DNA of 64,000 nt from positions 1 to 64,000 of the forward strand of contig NZ_JAIYEP010000001.1 of assembly GCF_020515525.1 (NCBI RefSeq), written 5' to 3'. How positions within the stretch are numbered: the stretch's first letter is position 1; every line of letters begins with the position of its first letter. The DNA is from Rhodococcus yananensis. Its GTDB lineage: Bacteria > Actinomycetota > Actinomycetes > Mycobacteriales > Mycobacteriaceae. The notes beneath the pieces were generated by a model. It made no database searches. It had not been told where the DNA came from and saw only the letters and a program-made list of their open reading frames with translations. Position numbers and translations under genes: made by a program. Shown here in pieces: positions 1 through 7,254 of this stretch.

Positions 1-75
1 TCGAACATCGCCCGCGCCTGCCGACGCCTGGCAGCAGACCCGTATCAGGCCGTCGGCCTGATCCTGGAAGGATGA
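1..75 (+). CDS. 3' end of an unidentified gene (cut by window edge)
   Basis: An open frame enters from the left edge and stops at a TGA at 73-75. The last 24 residues end in QAVGLILEG. Codon third positions are mostly G or C, as in real genes here, while the other two frames look worse. Too little remains to name a family. The following broken gene resumes in the same frame, so this could be an upstream part of that gene cut off by a stop and frame changes. Confidence 0.4.
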   Translation, partial: SNIARACRRLAADPYQAVGLILEG

Positions 76-204
76 AATAGCAGGTCACCGCCCTGACGGT
101 CAACAACTACGGGACCCTGACGGGCACTCGAAGGCGAAACGAAGTACAGCTATGGAACGTATTCCGGTCGTCTCCACGCCCTGACGGAGATCGGCATCAA
201 CGGC

Positions 205-795
205 GTGTACGAGAACGATCGTGTCGTGAACCAGGAAGCCATCGACCGCAGAAATCAAGCGCGAACAGACGCTTTCGCGGTCGCGCAAACGATCGTCACC
301 GGCTTCGCGTCCGCCCACCCGGGTGGGATGGTCACCGGCCCGCTCGTCTACTCGACCGGGGTGCTGATTTCCAGTGACATCATCAACGCCGAGGGCGCGT
401 ACGTGGGGCACTATCAACAGGTCGACGGGGTCGATCTGTTGTCGACGAGTGGTGGTACAGGGGTCGCAAACTCGCACTCCTACAATGTCCTGAAAACACT
501 CGTCGAGACGAACATCGTTGAAGTAGAACAAATCCCTGAAAACTGGACAGACCGTGGAACTCTCCTGCCAAAGACAGAGCTATCCGAATCTCAGCTTTCC
601 GACGATCTAGAACGTGTTGTCGAAGAATCCGGAGTCGCCGATATCAGCCGGTTCAACCAATGGGTCGAACGCGGAGAAAAGGACACGACCGACCACTTCG
701 GCGGGACGACAGAAATGGGAACTGACCTGTTCAACGACGTACTCATCAACAACGCACTCAAGAATGGTATCGACAAGTGGGAGCACAACGCGTGA
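205..795 (+). CDS. Conserved hypothetical protein, probably a 5'-truncated remnant
   Basis: I do not recognise a defined domain in these 196 residues. The product is polar with no signal peptide or membrane segment and ends in GIDKWEHNA. GTG 205 is the first possible start, but coding-like sequence continues upstream in the same frame back to a TGA at 118-120. Before that, good codons (QVTALTVNNYGTLTG) continue in another frame from about 81, so the annotated start is probably artificial. The stop overlaps the start of the following lipoprotein by 4 bases (GTGA), indicating translational coupling. The trio with the lipoprotein and YbaB-like protein recalls type VII-secretion or toxin-associated clusters of Nocardiaceae, an impression I could not verify. 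Confidence 0.5.
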   Translation: MYENDRVVNQEAIDRRNQARTDAFAVAQTIVTGFASAHPGGMVTGPLVYSTGVLISSDIINAEGAYVGHYQQVDGVDLLSTSGGTGVANSHSYNVLKTLVETNIVEVEQIPENWTDRGTLLPKTELSESQLSDDLERVVEESGVADISRFNQWVERGEKDTTDHFGGTTEMGTDLFNDVLINNALKNGIDKWEHNA

Positions 796-1577
796 AAGTC
801 AACAAAGGCGTCAAATATCGACTAGTCGTCGGTTCCGCACTGCTCTCATTCACCGCAGCAGCATGCACTCCCGCGGTCGAACCCACCGGCGTCCCGGCCA
901 TCTACGAACCCCCACCCCAGGTGCGCGGCGGCACCATCGTCTGGTCCGCCGCACCCGAGATCGACCTCTTCGACCAACGCGGACAACTCATCCGCGCCGC
1001 CCAGGAATCGAAATTCATCGCCTACTACGGCGGACTCACCACCACCTACCCCGGTTTCAACACAGCCCTCAGCCGCGACTACGCCCGAAAAATCAACACC
1101 CGCACCGACCAGTACTTCGCCGGCACCATCCGCGCCCACATCCTCCAGATACTCGACACCGACACCGGGTTCAAAGCAACCGTCTGTCTACAGAAATCGA
1201 ACTTCGCGCTCCGCTGGCCCGACGGCATCTACCACATCCACAACGCATCCGGTCGTGACGAATTCGTCGAATTCATCTCCGACAACCCCGATGCTCTCGA
1301 GCAACCTCCGCATACAGATCCCCCATCATCGCCGCACACACCTCCCACTTCCACTTCCACTCCCACCCCCGACACCGACTATCAGTGGGCCGCTCCCACC
1401 GAAGACCTGTTCACTGGAACCGGATGGACCATCAACCTCGGCTCCGACCTCGGCGAACCATTAGCGCGCTGCGAAGCATGGGGCCGCAGTATCGAGCCGA
1501 GCGTTCCACCGGACTCGGCAGAACTCATACACACCACAGTCCCACCCGAAACCCTGCCCGCCTACCCCGGCTGGTGA
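792..1577 (+). CDS. Putative lipoprotein, unknown function
   Basis: The predicted protein has 261 residues. A short basic N-terminus (KVNKGVKYR) is followed by a hydrophobic stretch ending in TAAAC, a weak lipobox that would place a lipidated Cys near residue 25. The mature part has no family I recognise. Around residues 175-200 there is a Pro/Ser/Thr-rich linker (repeated TSTPTP-like units), then a short Trp-containing C-terminal portion. I chose GTG 792, which overlaps the upstream TGA by 4 bases, rather than GTG 777, because the signal peptide then begins properly. It is probably cotranscribed with the genes on both sides. Confidence 0.65.
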   Translation: MKVNKGVKYRLVVGSALLSFTAAACTPAVEPTGVPAIYEPPPQVRGGTIVWSAAPEIDLFDQRGQLIRAAQESKFIAYYGGLTTTYPGFNTALSRDYARKINTRTDQYFAGTIRAHILQILDTDTGFKATVCLQKSNFALRWPDGIYHIHNASGRDEFVEFISDNPDALEQPPHTDPPSSPHTPPTSTSTPTPDTDYQWAAPTEDLFTGTGWTINLGSDLGEPLARCEAWGRSIEPSVPPDSAELIHTTVPPETLPAYPGW

Positions 1578-1589
1578 GAAAGGAAAACC

Positions 1590-1967
1590 ATGATCTACCC
1601 GGAAGAACTGTCCTCCACCGTCCGGAGAGTTCAGGACGAGATCGAGGCCATCCGCGGACGCGGAACTGCGGATGGGATCGTGATGACGGTGACACCCACC
1701 GGACAGATCATCGACGTCGACATCCCCGTCAGCTCCTACAGCCTGTCACCACGCGAACTCGCCTCCCGCCTCATCGCGGCGCACACCGCCGCCCAAGGGG
1801 ATGCGGACGAACAGGCACGATCGGCGCGGTCCGTACTCGCCGACGATCCACGGATCCGGCGGATCATGACGGCAGCACACACGCCCGATCCGGAGCCGCG
1901 TCGTCGACCGGAACCCCGATACGACGGCGGGCCGCGGCTACACCCGGGATTCGAGAATCGCTGGTGA
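1590..1967 (+). CDS. YbaB/EbfC family DNA-binding-like protein
   Basis: The protein has 125 residues. The N-terminal 80 match the small alpha-beta YbaB/EbfC fold: a helix (residues 5-20), a beta hairpin around MTVTPTGQIIDVDIP, then a helix beginning with SPRELASRLIAAHTAA. The C-terminus is Pro/Arg-rich and probably disordered. Canonical YbaB is a nucleoid-associated protein encoded beside recR. Divergent copies such as this occur in actinobacterial accessory clusters near secretion or toxin genes, with unknown roles. The start has a good RBS (AAGGAAAACC then ATG), and the gene follows the lipoprotein by 12 bases, so an operon is likely. Confidence 0.7.
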   Translation: MIYPEELSSTVRRVQDEIEAIRGRGTADGIVMTVTPTGQIIDVDIPVSSYSLSPRELASRLIAAHTAAQGDADEQARSARSVLADDPRIRRIMTAAHTPDPEPRRRPEPRYDGGPRLHPGFENRW

Positions 1968-2212
1968 ACACCCCGTGAACAACAACTGGCCGCAGCGAGA
2001 ATATCAGCTGCGACCAGAGGTAACGAAAGAATAACTTGGGTCTCCCGAAGTTCGTAAGGCCCGGTGCCCGTGAACTCGATCACAACGACAACCGGAGCTC
2101 ACAGAAGGAATACACGGCTCACAGAGCTACCGGCGTGCCGGTCGCGCTGTGAACCGTGCAGCGGCCCTGTGAGCCTGCCGCGACGCCCGGGTGACTCATG
2201 GGGCGGCCCCAC

Positions 2213-2845
2213 TCAGAAGTCCTCGTCGATGCACGCCAGGCGGTCTCCGGCGGTCCCGGCCTCGCCCGGTCCGGTCATCGTGTGGTGGTCGTGGATCACC
2301 ACGGACCGTGCCTCACCGTCGCGGAACTCCCAGTCGACGGTGCTCGACGCCTGTGCGTCACCGTAGGCGTCGGTGGTGATGTCGAGCCATACCTCGTTCT
2401 GCGGGTTGGCGTAGGCCGGATCGGTGGACGGCGAGTCCGGTGTCGCAGCCGGGTCGGGGTTGTTCTGGTAGTGGGGTCCCGAGTCGGCGGGTTCGGGTCC
2501 GCACGGCTGCGTGTGCACGTGCACACCGAAGGCGCGGTTCGGTTCCAGGCCGGTGACGGCGAGGGTGACGGTGGTGCGCCCGTCCTCGTCGTCGGAGTCG
2601 ATGTCCACGGTGGAACCGACGGGCACCGCCTGGTCGTCGTAGGTGAACGCGTCGGCGTCGGCGGTCTCCGGCAGTTGAAATGCGTCACCGCTCATGCCCG
2701 GCGCCGGTGTGGGCAGAGTGGTCGCGGTGGTGGTCGTGACGGGTGGGGTTTCCACGACGGCCTCGTCACCGTCGTCGCTGCAAGCGGCGGTGACGAGCGC
2801 GGCGAGGCACACACCCGAGATCAGGGCTGTCCTTCTCGTGTTCAT
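2213..2845 (-). CDS. Cu/Zn superoxide dismutase-like lipoprotein
   Basis: The 210-residue exported protein has a signal peptide with lipobox LVTAAC (lipid Cys near residue 21), a Thr/Pro linker, then a SodC-like domain. Visible hallmarks are HVHTQPCG (two Cu-ligand His and the first disulfide Cys), GPHYQNNP (bridging-His region), VVIHD (fourth Cu His) and GDRLACID (active-site Arg and second Cys). The usual cluster of Zn-binding His/Asp after GPH is not evident, as in M. tuberculosis SodC, which works without Zn. Expected role: dismutation of superoxide at the cell surface. It stands alone, tail-to-tail with the YbaB-like gene. Confidence 0.75.
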   Translation of the reverse strand: MNTRRTALISGVCLAALVTAACSDDGDEAVVETPPVTTTTATTLPTPAPGMSGDAFQLPETADADAFTYDDQAVPVGSTVDIDSDDEDGRTTVTLAVTGLEPNRAFGVHVHTQPCGPEPADSGPHYQNNPDPAATPDSPSTDPAYANPQNEVWLDITTDAYGDAQASSTVDWEFRDGEARSVVIHDHHTMTGPGEAGTAGDRLACIDEDF

Positions 2846-2894
2846 GCACGAAGGTGTACCCGCCGGGGTCGTGCCGCAACCGTCGACGGCGGCG

Positions 2895-3623
2895 TCAGCC
2901 CTGCTTCTGCTCGGCGGTCACGGCGAGCGCCGCCTGTACGGTCGCTTCGACCGCAGCCTTGTCGACACCGGATGCAGCCAACGGGCCCTCCCCGTTCTCG
3001 TGTTCGAGAAGAGCGAGAAGGATGTGTTCGGTACCGATGTAGTTGTGCCCGAGGCGCAGCGCCTCCCGGAACGTCAGTTCGAGCGCCTTGCGGGCGTCGG
3101 CATCGTACGGGATCAGTTCGGGGATCTCGTCGACACGGGCGGGGAGGGTCGCGCGCACCGCGGCGCGCAGGTCGTCGAGGGTGACGTTCTGGGCGGCGAG
3201 CGCACGGGCGGCGAGCGCCTCCGGTTCCGTGAGCAACCCCAGGACGAGGTGGCCGGGGGTGATCTCGGCGTTGCCGGTGGCGCGTGCCTCGTTCATCGAC
3301 GCGGCCGCGACGTTGCGGGCGCGCGGGGTGAAGCGGCTGAATCCCTGGGCGGGATCGAGATCGTTCTCGTTCTTGGGTACGAATCGTTTCTGGGCGGCCT
3401 GTTTCGAAACGCCCATGCTGCGACCGATCTCCGACCAGGAGGCGCCGGAACGGCGGGCCTGGTCGACGAAGTGGCCGATGAGGTGATCGGACAGTTCACC
3501 GAGGTGGTCGGCGGCGATCACGGCGTCCTGGAGTTGGTCGAGGACGTCGGGATGGACCTTCTTGATTGCGTCGATCAGGTCGTCGAGGCGGATCGGATTG
3601 GTGGGGCGCGTCGGTTCAACCAT
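2895..3623 (-). CDS. HTH plus Clp N-terminal domain protein, putative autoregulator
   Basis: The protein has 242 residues. An N-terminal helix-turn-helix-like segment (about residues 45-68, SWSEIGRSMGVSKQAAQKRF) is followed by two ClpN repeats (about 75-150 and 155-235; FTPRARNVAAASMNEA, PGHLVLGLL, GTEHILLALLEHE). There are no AAA+ modules, so it is not a ClpC/ClpB ATPase. ClpN domains bind adaptors or substrates, so this could be a regulator responding to misfolded protein or a Clp adaptor; that is inference. Two perfect GTCAAC-N5-GTTGAC palindromes lie immediately upstream, with no Shine-Dalgarno sequence, suggesting a leaderless, self-regulated gene. Confidence 0.75.
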   Translation of the reverse strand: MVEPTRPTNPIRLDDLIDAIKKVHPDVLDQLQDAVIAADHLGELSDHLIGHFVDQARRSGASWSEIGRSMGVSKQAAQKRFVPKNENDLDPAQGFSRFTPRARNVAAASMNEARATGNAEITPGHLVLGLLTEPEALAARALAAQNVTLDDLRAAVRATLPARVDEIPELIPYDADARKALELTFREALRLGHNYIGTEHILLALLEHENGEGPLAASGVDKAAVEATVQAALAVTAEQKQG

Positions 3624-3625
3624 GC

Positions 3626-3671
3626 GTCAACCATAAGTTGACGGCACCAGGCTGGTCAACCCCGAGTTGAC
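3626..3671 (-). promoter_or_regulatory. Twin GTCAAC-N5-GTTGAC operators over a predicted leaderless promoter
   Basis: Two perfect 17-bp inverted repeats occupy 3626-3642 and 3655-3671, centres 29 bp apart, and a third half-site (GTCAAC) lies at 3678-3683. On the minus strand, TTGACC and TATGGT, 18 bp apart, resemble -35 and -10 boxes. TATGGT ends 6 bases before the ATG at 3623, so transcription would start at or next to the start codon. The palindromes overlap both boxes, as expected for repression. The obvious candidate binder is the HTH/ClpN protein itself. Confidence 0.6.
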
Positions 3672-3716
3672 GGCCGCGTCAACTCCTCGATCGGGGATGT
3701 GACGCGGCCGGAAATC

Positions 3717-4547
3717 TCAGTACAGCGGACCCCCACCGAAAACACTGCGATGCGAATCCGGCTGGTTCCCTTCGACGTCCGTCACGCCGTAGTCGACGCC
3801 CGCCTCGGCGGTGATGAGTGTGTGCCCGTTGCGTTCGTTCACCTTCGGGTCGTTCGCGAGGGCCACGATCACCCGCCCGATGAACTCGGGTGTCTCCGCG
3901 TTCGCGAGGGGAAACCCCTGGAAATCATCGCGCCCGCGGGCGATCATCGCCTCGTTCTTCACCAGGCCCGGCCACAGCGACAATGCCGTCACACCCGTGT
4001 CACGCAGGTCGACGGCCATGTCGGCCGCCATCTTGTCGAGCCCGGCCTTCGACATCCCGTACAGCACCGAATGCAGGTACCCGCGGGTACCGAACGACGA
4101 GATGTTCACGAGCATGCCGCCACCGCGCGCCACCATCAGCTTCGCGGCCTCCACCGAGGCCACGTAATGGGCGCGCAGCCCCACCCCGATGAGGCTGTCC
4201 CAGTCGTCGACCGGTCGTTTCCAGAACGGATCGGAGAAGCCGGCGAAGCCGGGCGGGCTCGCCCACACGTTGTTGACGAGCAGATCGAGTCGGCCGTCCT
4301 GTTCGTCGGCGATCCGAGTGAACAGCGCCCGGATCTCGTCGTCGTCGCGATGATCGCACTGCACCGCGATGCCCTCACCGCCGCGCGCCGTCACCTCCGC
4401 GGCGGTCGCGTCGAGAGGTCCGTCCACCCCGACCGGGCCGCGCGCCGTGACATACACCGTCCATCCGTCGGATCCGAGCGCGCACGCGATCCCCTTGCCG
4501 ACACTGCGGCTGGCGCCGGTCACCAGCGCCACCTTCCGATCCGTCAC
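3717..4547 (-). CDS. SDR family oxidoreductase
   Basis: A 276-residue short-chain dehydrogenase/reductase. The dinucleotide-binding glycine motif TGASRSVGKG lies at about residues 13-22, and NNVWAS replaces the usual NNAG. The catalytic Ser is in NISSFG, and Tyr and Lys are in YGMSK. The C-terminus is longer than the classical 250-residue form. GTG 4547 is preferred over an upstream ATG because it overlaps the TGA of the SnoaL-like gene by 4 bases (GTGA). The pairing suggests a two-gene catabolic operon acting on a cyclic or hydrophobic substrate, perhaps steroid-like; the substrate is not evident. Confidence 0.85.
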   Translation of the reverse strand: MTDRKVALVTGASRSVGKGIACALGSDGWTVYVTARGPVGVDGPLDATAAEVTARGGEGIAVQCDHRDDDEIRALFTRIADEQDGRLDLLVNNVWASPPGFAGFSDPFWKRPVDDWDSLIGVGLRAHYVASVEAAKLMVARGGGMLVNISSFGTRGYLHSVLYGMSKAGLDKMAADMAVDLRDTGVTALSLWPGLVKNEAMIARGRDDFQGFPLANAETPEFIGRVIVALANDPKVNERNGHTLITAEAGVDYGVTDVEGNQPDSHRSVFGGGPLY

Positions 4548-5032
4548 AGGAACTGCACCACCTTCACGTCGTCGGTGACGGGACGCTCGATGGTCCAGAG
4601 CATCGTCACGTGGCACTTGGAGATCTTCCAGTCACCGTCTTCGAGGACGTACTCGTCGGCGTACTCGAGCGCGGTGACCCGTTCGGCGCGCCCCCGCACA
4701 TCCACCTGCCGGAACCGCAGCGTCCACTGCCCGGTCGCGGTATCGGATCCGGTCAGTTCGATGCTCGGGTGCATGCCGTGATGCATGTCGAGGACGACGT
4801 ACCGTTCGTCCATCTTCTCGAGGGCGATGCGGGCGTAGACGTCGACGAGCCCGTCCGCGTCGTCGAAGCTGCCGAGCGCAGGTCCGTAGTGGATATCGGC
4901 ACCGCGTGCGACGAAGCAGTCGCGCATCGCCTTCGGGTCCTTGGCGTCGCACGCCCTGAGATAGCGATGTTTGAGCATCTTGATGTCTTCGAGTGCCTCG
5001 AGACGCGCAAGTCTCTCCTCGACGGTGGTCAT
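4544..5032 (-). CDS. SnoaL-like (NTF2 fold) domain protein
   Basis: A 162-residue protein of the SnoaL_4 type. The N-terminal helix (VEERLARLEALEDIKMLKHRY) leads into the cone-shaped alpha+beta fold, with an Asp/Arg pair in RACDAKDP and conserved DMHHGMHP and ADEYV...DWKI segments. Family members act as cyclases, isomerases or dehydratases on polyketide or steroid-type ligands, or as ligand-binding proteins. It is first in a two-gene operon with the SDR. A palindrome resembling a KstR box lies about 60-70 bases upstream of the ATG. Confidence 0.8.
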   Translation of the reverse strand: MTTVEERLARLEALEDIKMLKHRYLRACDAKDPKAMRDCFVARGADIHYGPALGSFDDADGLVDVYARIALEKMDERYVVLDMHHGMHPSIELTGSDTATGQWTLRFRQVDVRGRAERVTALEYADEYVLEDGDWKISKCHVTMLWTIERPVTDDVKVVQFL

Positions 5033-5091
5033 GCCACTCCTTCCCCGAGACGCGCCTGTCGCGACCCGGCCCTCACATCCCCGGCACAGCA

Positions 5092-5103
5092 GGAACCTGT
5101 TCC
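5092..5103 (-). promoter_or_regulatory. KstR-like inverted repeat upstream of SnoaL/SDR operon
   Basis: GGAACCTGTTCC is a perfect 12-bp palindrome with the AAC-N2-GTT core of the KstR cholesterol-regulon box (TNNAACNNGTTNNA). Only one of the two outer T/A positions fits. It lies 60-71 bases upstream of the SnoaL-like ATG, a sensible promoter position. The rest of the 5033-5270 intergenic stretch shows nothing else I can support. Confidence 0.3.
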
Positions 5104-5270
5104 AGAACTACCGGGCGGGGTGGCGCCGGGGCAAGGGTGTGGCCGGTGGCCGGGAACATGGACGCCCGATCGTCGCCCGCACCGGTTCGCACTCTCGCGG
5201 ACCCCGAGGCTCGACGCGGCTGCAATTGTCGGGGCGCGAAACACTTCGGCCCGCGCGAAGCCGTGTGTCG

Positions 5271-6494
5271 CTACGCGACGCTCGCCGGGGTGCCCTTCAC
5301 TTCGTCCGCGTGCCAAGTGTCCTCGACCATGCGCGGCTTGCACGCCTGGAATGCCGCGAGCAGCAGGATCGCGACGGCGACCGCCATGAACGCGAACGAC
5401 GCCGTCCAACCGGAAGTGAGGTCGTGGAAGACACCGAAGAGCAGCGGGCCGAGGCAGGCCGCGCTGTAGCCGACGCCCTGTGTGAACCCGGACAGGGCCG
5501 CGGAGCCGACGTGGGTGCGCGACCGCAGGTTGATCAGGGTCAGGGCCATCGGGAAGGTGCTCGGCCCCAGACCGAGCAGCACCACCCACAGAATGGGCGC
5601 GCTCATCGGTGTGATCCACAGTCCGGCGAACGCGATCAGGAAGCAGGTAGCGCAGGCCACGACGACGGGGAACGGGTTCTCCAGCCGCGCGCACAGCGCG
5701 GGGGCGCCGAGCGCGGCGACCAGGCCGAGCAGCGAGAACAGCCCGACCATCGCACCACCGAATGCCGCGCTGGCACCGGCGTCGGTGAGGATGTCGGGGA
5801 TCCACGCGAACATCGAGTAGGTGACCAGCGACGTCATCCCGAACATGCCGGCCATGCCCCACCCGACCGGCGACCGCCACACCCTGCCGGGGGCGTGCTG
5901 TTCGACCGCGGGTGCGTCGTGGACGTCGCTGCCGCGACGTCGCAGCAGGACACCGATCCACGGGAACGCTGCCGCGAATCCGACCAGTGCCCACACGCCG
6001 AGGGAGACGCGCCACCCGAAGGCGTCGGCGAGGGGGACCGCGACGAATGCGGGCACGATGGTGCCCAGCTGCACGCCGACGATGTACACCGAGCTGACGA
6101 GGGCCAGCCGGTCGGAGAAGTAGCGTTTGACGAGAGGGGGGATGACGACGTTGCCGATGCCCATGCCGCCGAGTGCGACACCGGACAGGATCAGCAGGCT
6201 CCAGGTGTCCGTCATCAGCGCGCGGGTGGCCATGCCGATCCCGGCGAGCAGCATCGCGACGAGCGCGGTGCGTTCGAGTCCGAGCCGCCGGCTGATCATC
6301 GGGGTCGCGAGACCGAAGATCGCGAACATGGCGGTCGGCACCATGCCGAACACACCGACGACGGTGGACGAGAAGCCGATCTCCTCGCCGATCATCGAGG
6401 CGAGAGGACTGAACGAGGTGACGGCGAGCCGCAGGACGAGCGCAGACATCGCGATCGCACAGAACACCAGCAGACGACCACGAAGCACACTCAC
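5271..6494 (-). CDS. MFS transporter, CynX/NimT-like
   Basis: About 407 residues with 12 predicted membrane segments and no cleaved signal. The layout matches the CynX/NimT branch of the major facilitator superfamily (cyanate, nitroimidazole and related small-molecule transporters), with SFSPLASMIGEEIGFSSTVVG near the start and GLERTALVAMLLAGIGMATRA after the second helix. Substrate unknown. GTG 6494 is preferred because it lies 7 bases after a TATGAT -10 box, suggesting a leaderless message; ATG 6506 would lie inside the palindrome. It is divergent from a GntR regulator that probably controls it. Confidence 0.8.
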   Translation of the reverse strand: MSVLRGRLLVFCAIAMSALVLRLAVTSFSPLASMIGEEIGFSSTVVGVFGMVPTAMFAIFGLATPMISRRLGLERTALVAMLLAGIGMATRALMTDTWSLLILSGVALGGMGIGNVVIPPLVKRYFSDRLALVSSVYIVGVQLGTIVPAFVAVPLADAFGWRVSLGVWALVGFAAAFPWIGVLLRRRGSDVHDAPAVEQHAPGRVWRSPVGWGMAGMFGMTSLVTYSMFAWIPDILTDAGASAAFGGAMVGLFSLLGLVAALGAPALCARLENPFPVVVACATCFLIAFAGLWITPMSAPILWVVLLGLGPSTFPMALTLINLRSRTHVGSAALSGFTQGVGYSAACLGPLLFGVFHDLTSGWTASFAFMAVAVAILLLAAFQACKPRMVEDTWHADEVKGTPASVA

Positions 6495-6501
6495 GCGACA
6501 A

Positions 6502-6514
6502 ATCATAGGATGAT
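6502..6514. promoter_or_regulatory. Divergent-promoter operator ATCAT-AGG-ATGAT
   Basis: A perfect 5+3+5 palindrome lies between the transporter and GntR starts. Read leftwards it contains TATGAT, 7 bases before the transporter GTG; read rightwards it overlaps TAGGAT, 6 bases before the regulator ATG at 6518. Neither gene has a convincing Shine-Dalgarno sequence, so both may be leaderless. One bound repressor would cover both -10 boxes. Confidence 0.5.
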
Positions 6515-6517
6515 GGG

Positions 6518-7183
6518 ATGACTTTGGGAAAACCGATTCGGCGCCCCGGCCTGATCGAGCAGGTCACCGACCAACTACGCACCGAGATCTGCAGCGGACG
6601 CTGGGCCGTCGGTGACCGCATCCCCACCGAACCGCAGCTGTGCGAGTTCACCGGAACAGGCCGCAACACCGTCCGCGAAGCCGTGCAGGCCCTCGTGCAC
6701 AGCGGCCTCCTCGAACGCCGCCAGGGATCCGGCACGTACGTCGTCGCCACCTCTCCCGTCGGCGGCACCCTCGGCAGATTCTTCGCCACCGCCCACGAGA
6801 ACGATGTTCTCGAGCTTCGGCAGGCCCTGGACGTCACCGCCGCCGTCCTCGCCGCGCGCCGCCGTACCCCCGACGATGCCGCGCGGCTCGAGCAACTCCT
6901 CACCGAACGCACCCGACTGTTCGCCGGCTCCGACGTCGACGCCGCCGTCGACACCGACGTCGCCCTGCACCGCGGCATCGTCGAAGCGAGCCACAACGCC
7001 GTCTACCTCGAGTTCTACGACTCGCTGCTCCCGACCATCCGACGCACCATCGACCGGCACGTCCGCGTCACCGGGCTCACGTTCGAGACCGAGCACACCG
7101 CGCTCGTCACCGCGGTCATCGACGGCGACGAGGGCGCCGCCGTGCGCGCGGCGCGGGCGTTGTTCGCGGAACTCACCGCCTGA
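6518..7183 (+). CDS. GntR/FadR-subfamily transcriptional regulator (FCD domain)
   Basis: A 221-residue regulator. The N-terminal winged HTH (about residues 10-75) shows PGLIEQVTDQLRTEI, GDRIPTEPQL, TGTGRNTVREAVQAL and RQGSGTYV, all typical of GntR. Residues 90-220 form an all-helical FCD effector domain with LELRQALDVTAAVLAARR, DVALHRGIV and H-rich helices that in relatives bind a metal and carboxylate ligands. Expected to repress the divergent CynX-type transporter and itself through the shared palindrome at 6502-6514. Ligand unknown. Confidence 0.88.
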   Translation: MTLGKPIRRPGLIEQVTDQLRTEICSGRWAVGDRIPTEPQLCEFTGTGRNTVREAVQALVHSGLLERRQGSGTYVVATSPVGGTLGRFFATAHENDVLELRQALDVTAAVLAARRRTPDDAARLEQLLTERTRLFAGSDVDAAVDTDVALHRGIVEASHNAVYLEFYDSLLPTIRRTIDRHVRVTGLTFETEHTALVTAVIDGDEGAAVRAARALFAELTA

Positions 7184-7254
7184 ACCCTCGCTCGGTTGCC
7201 AGTTCGGTCGACGGCCACCGGTGTATCGGTAGCCGACCACCTAACCTGATCCGC

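Noticed and set aside
2895-3623. ClpC/ClpB ATPase gene
   Set aside because: Only ClpN domains and an HTH are present; Walker motifs and AAA+ modules are absent.
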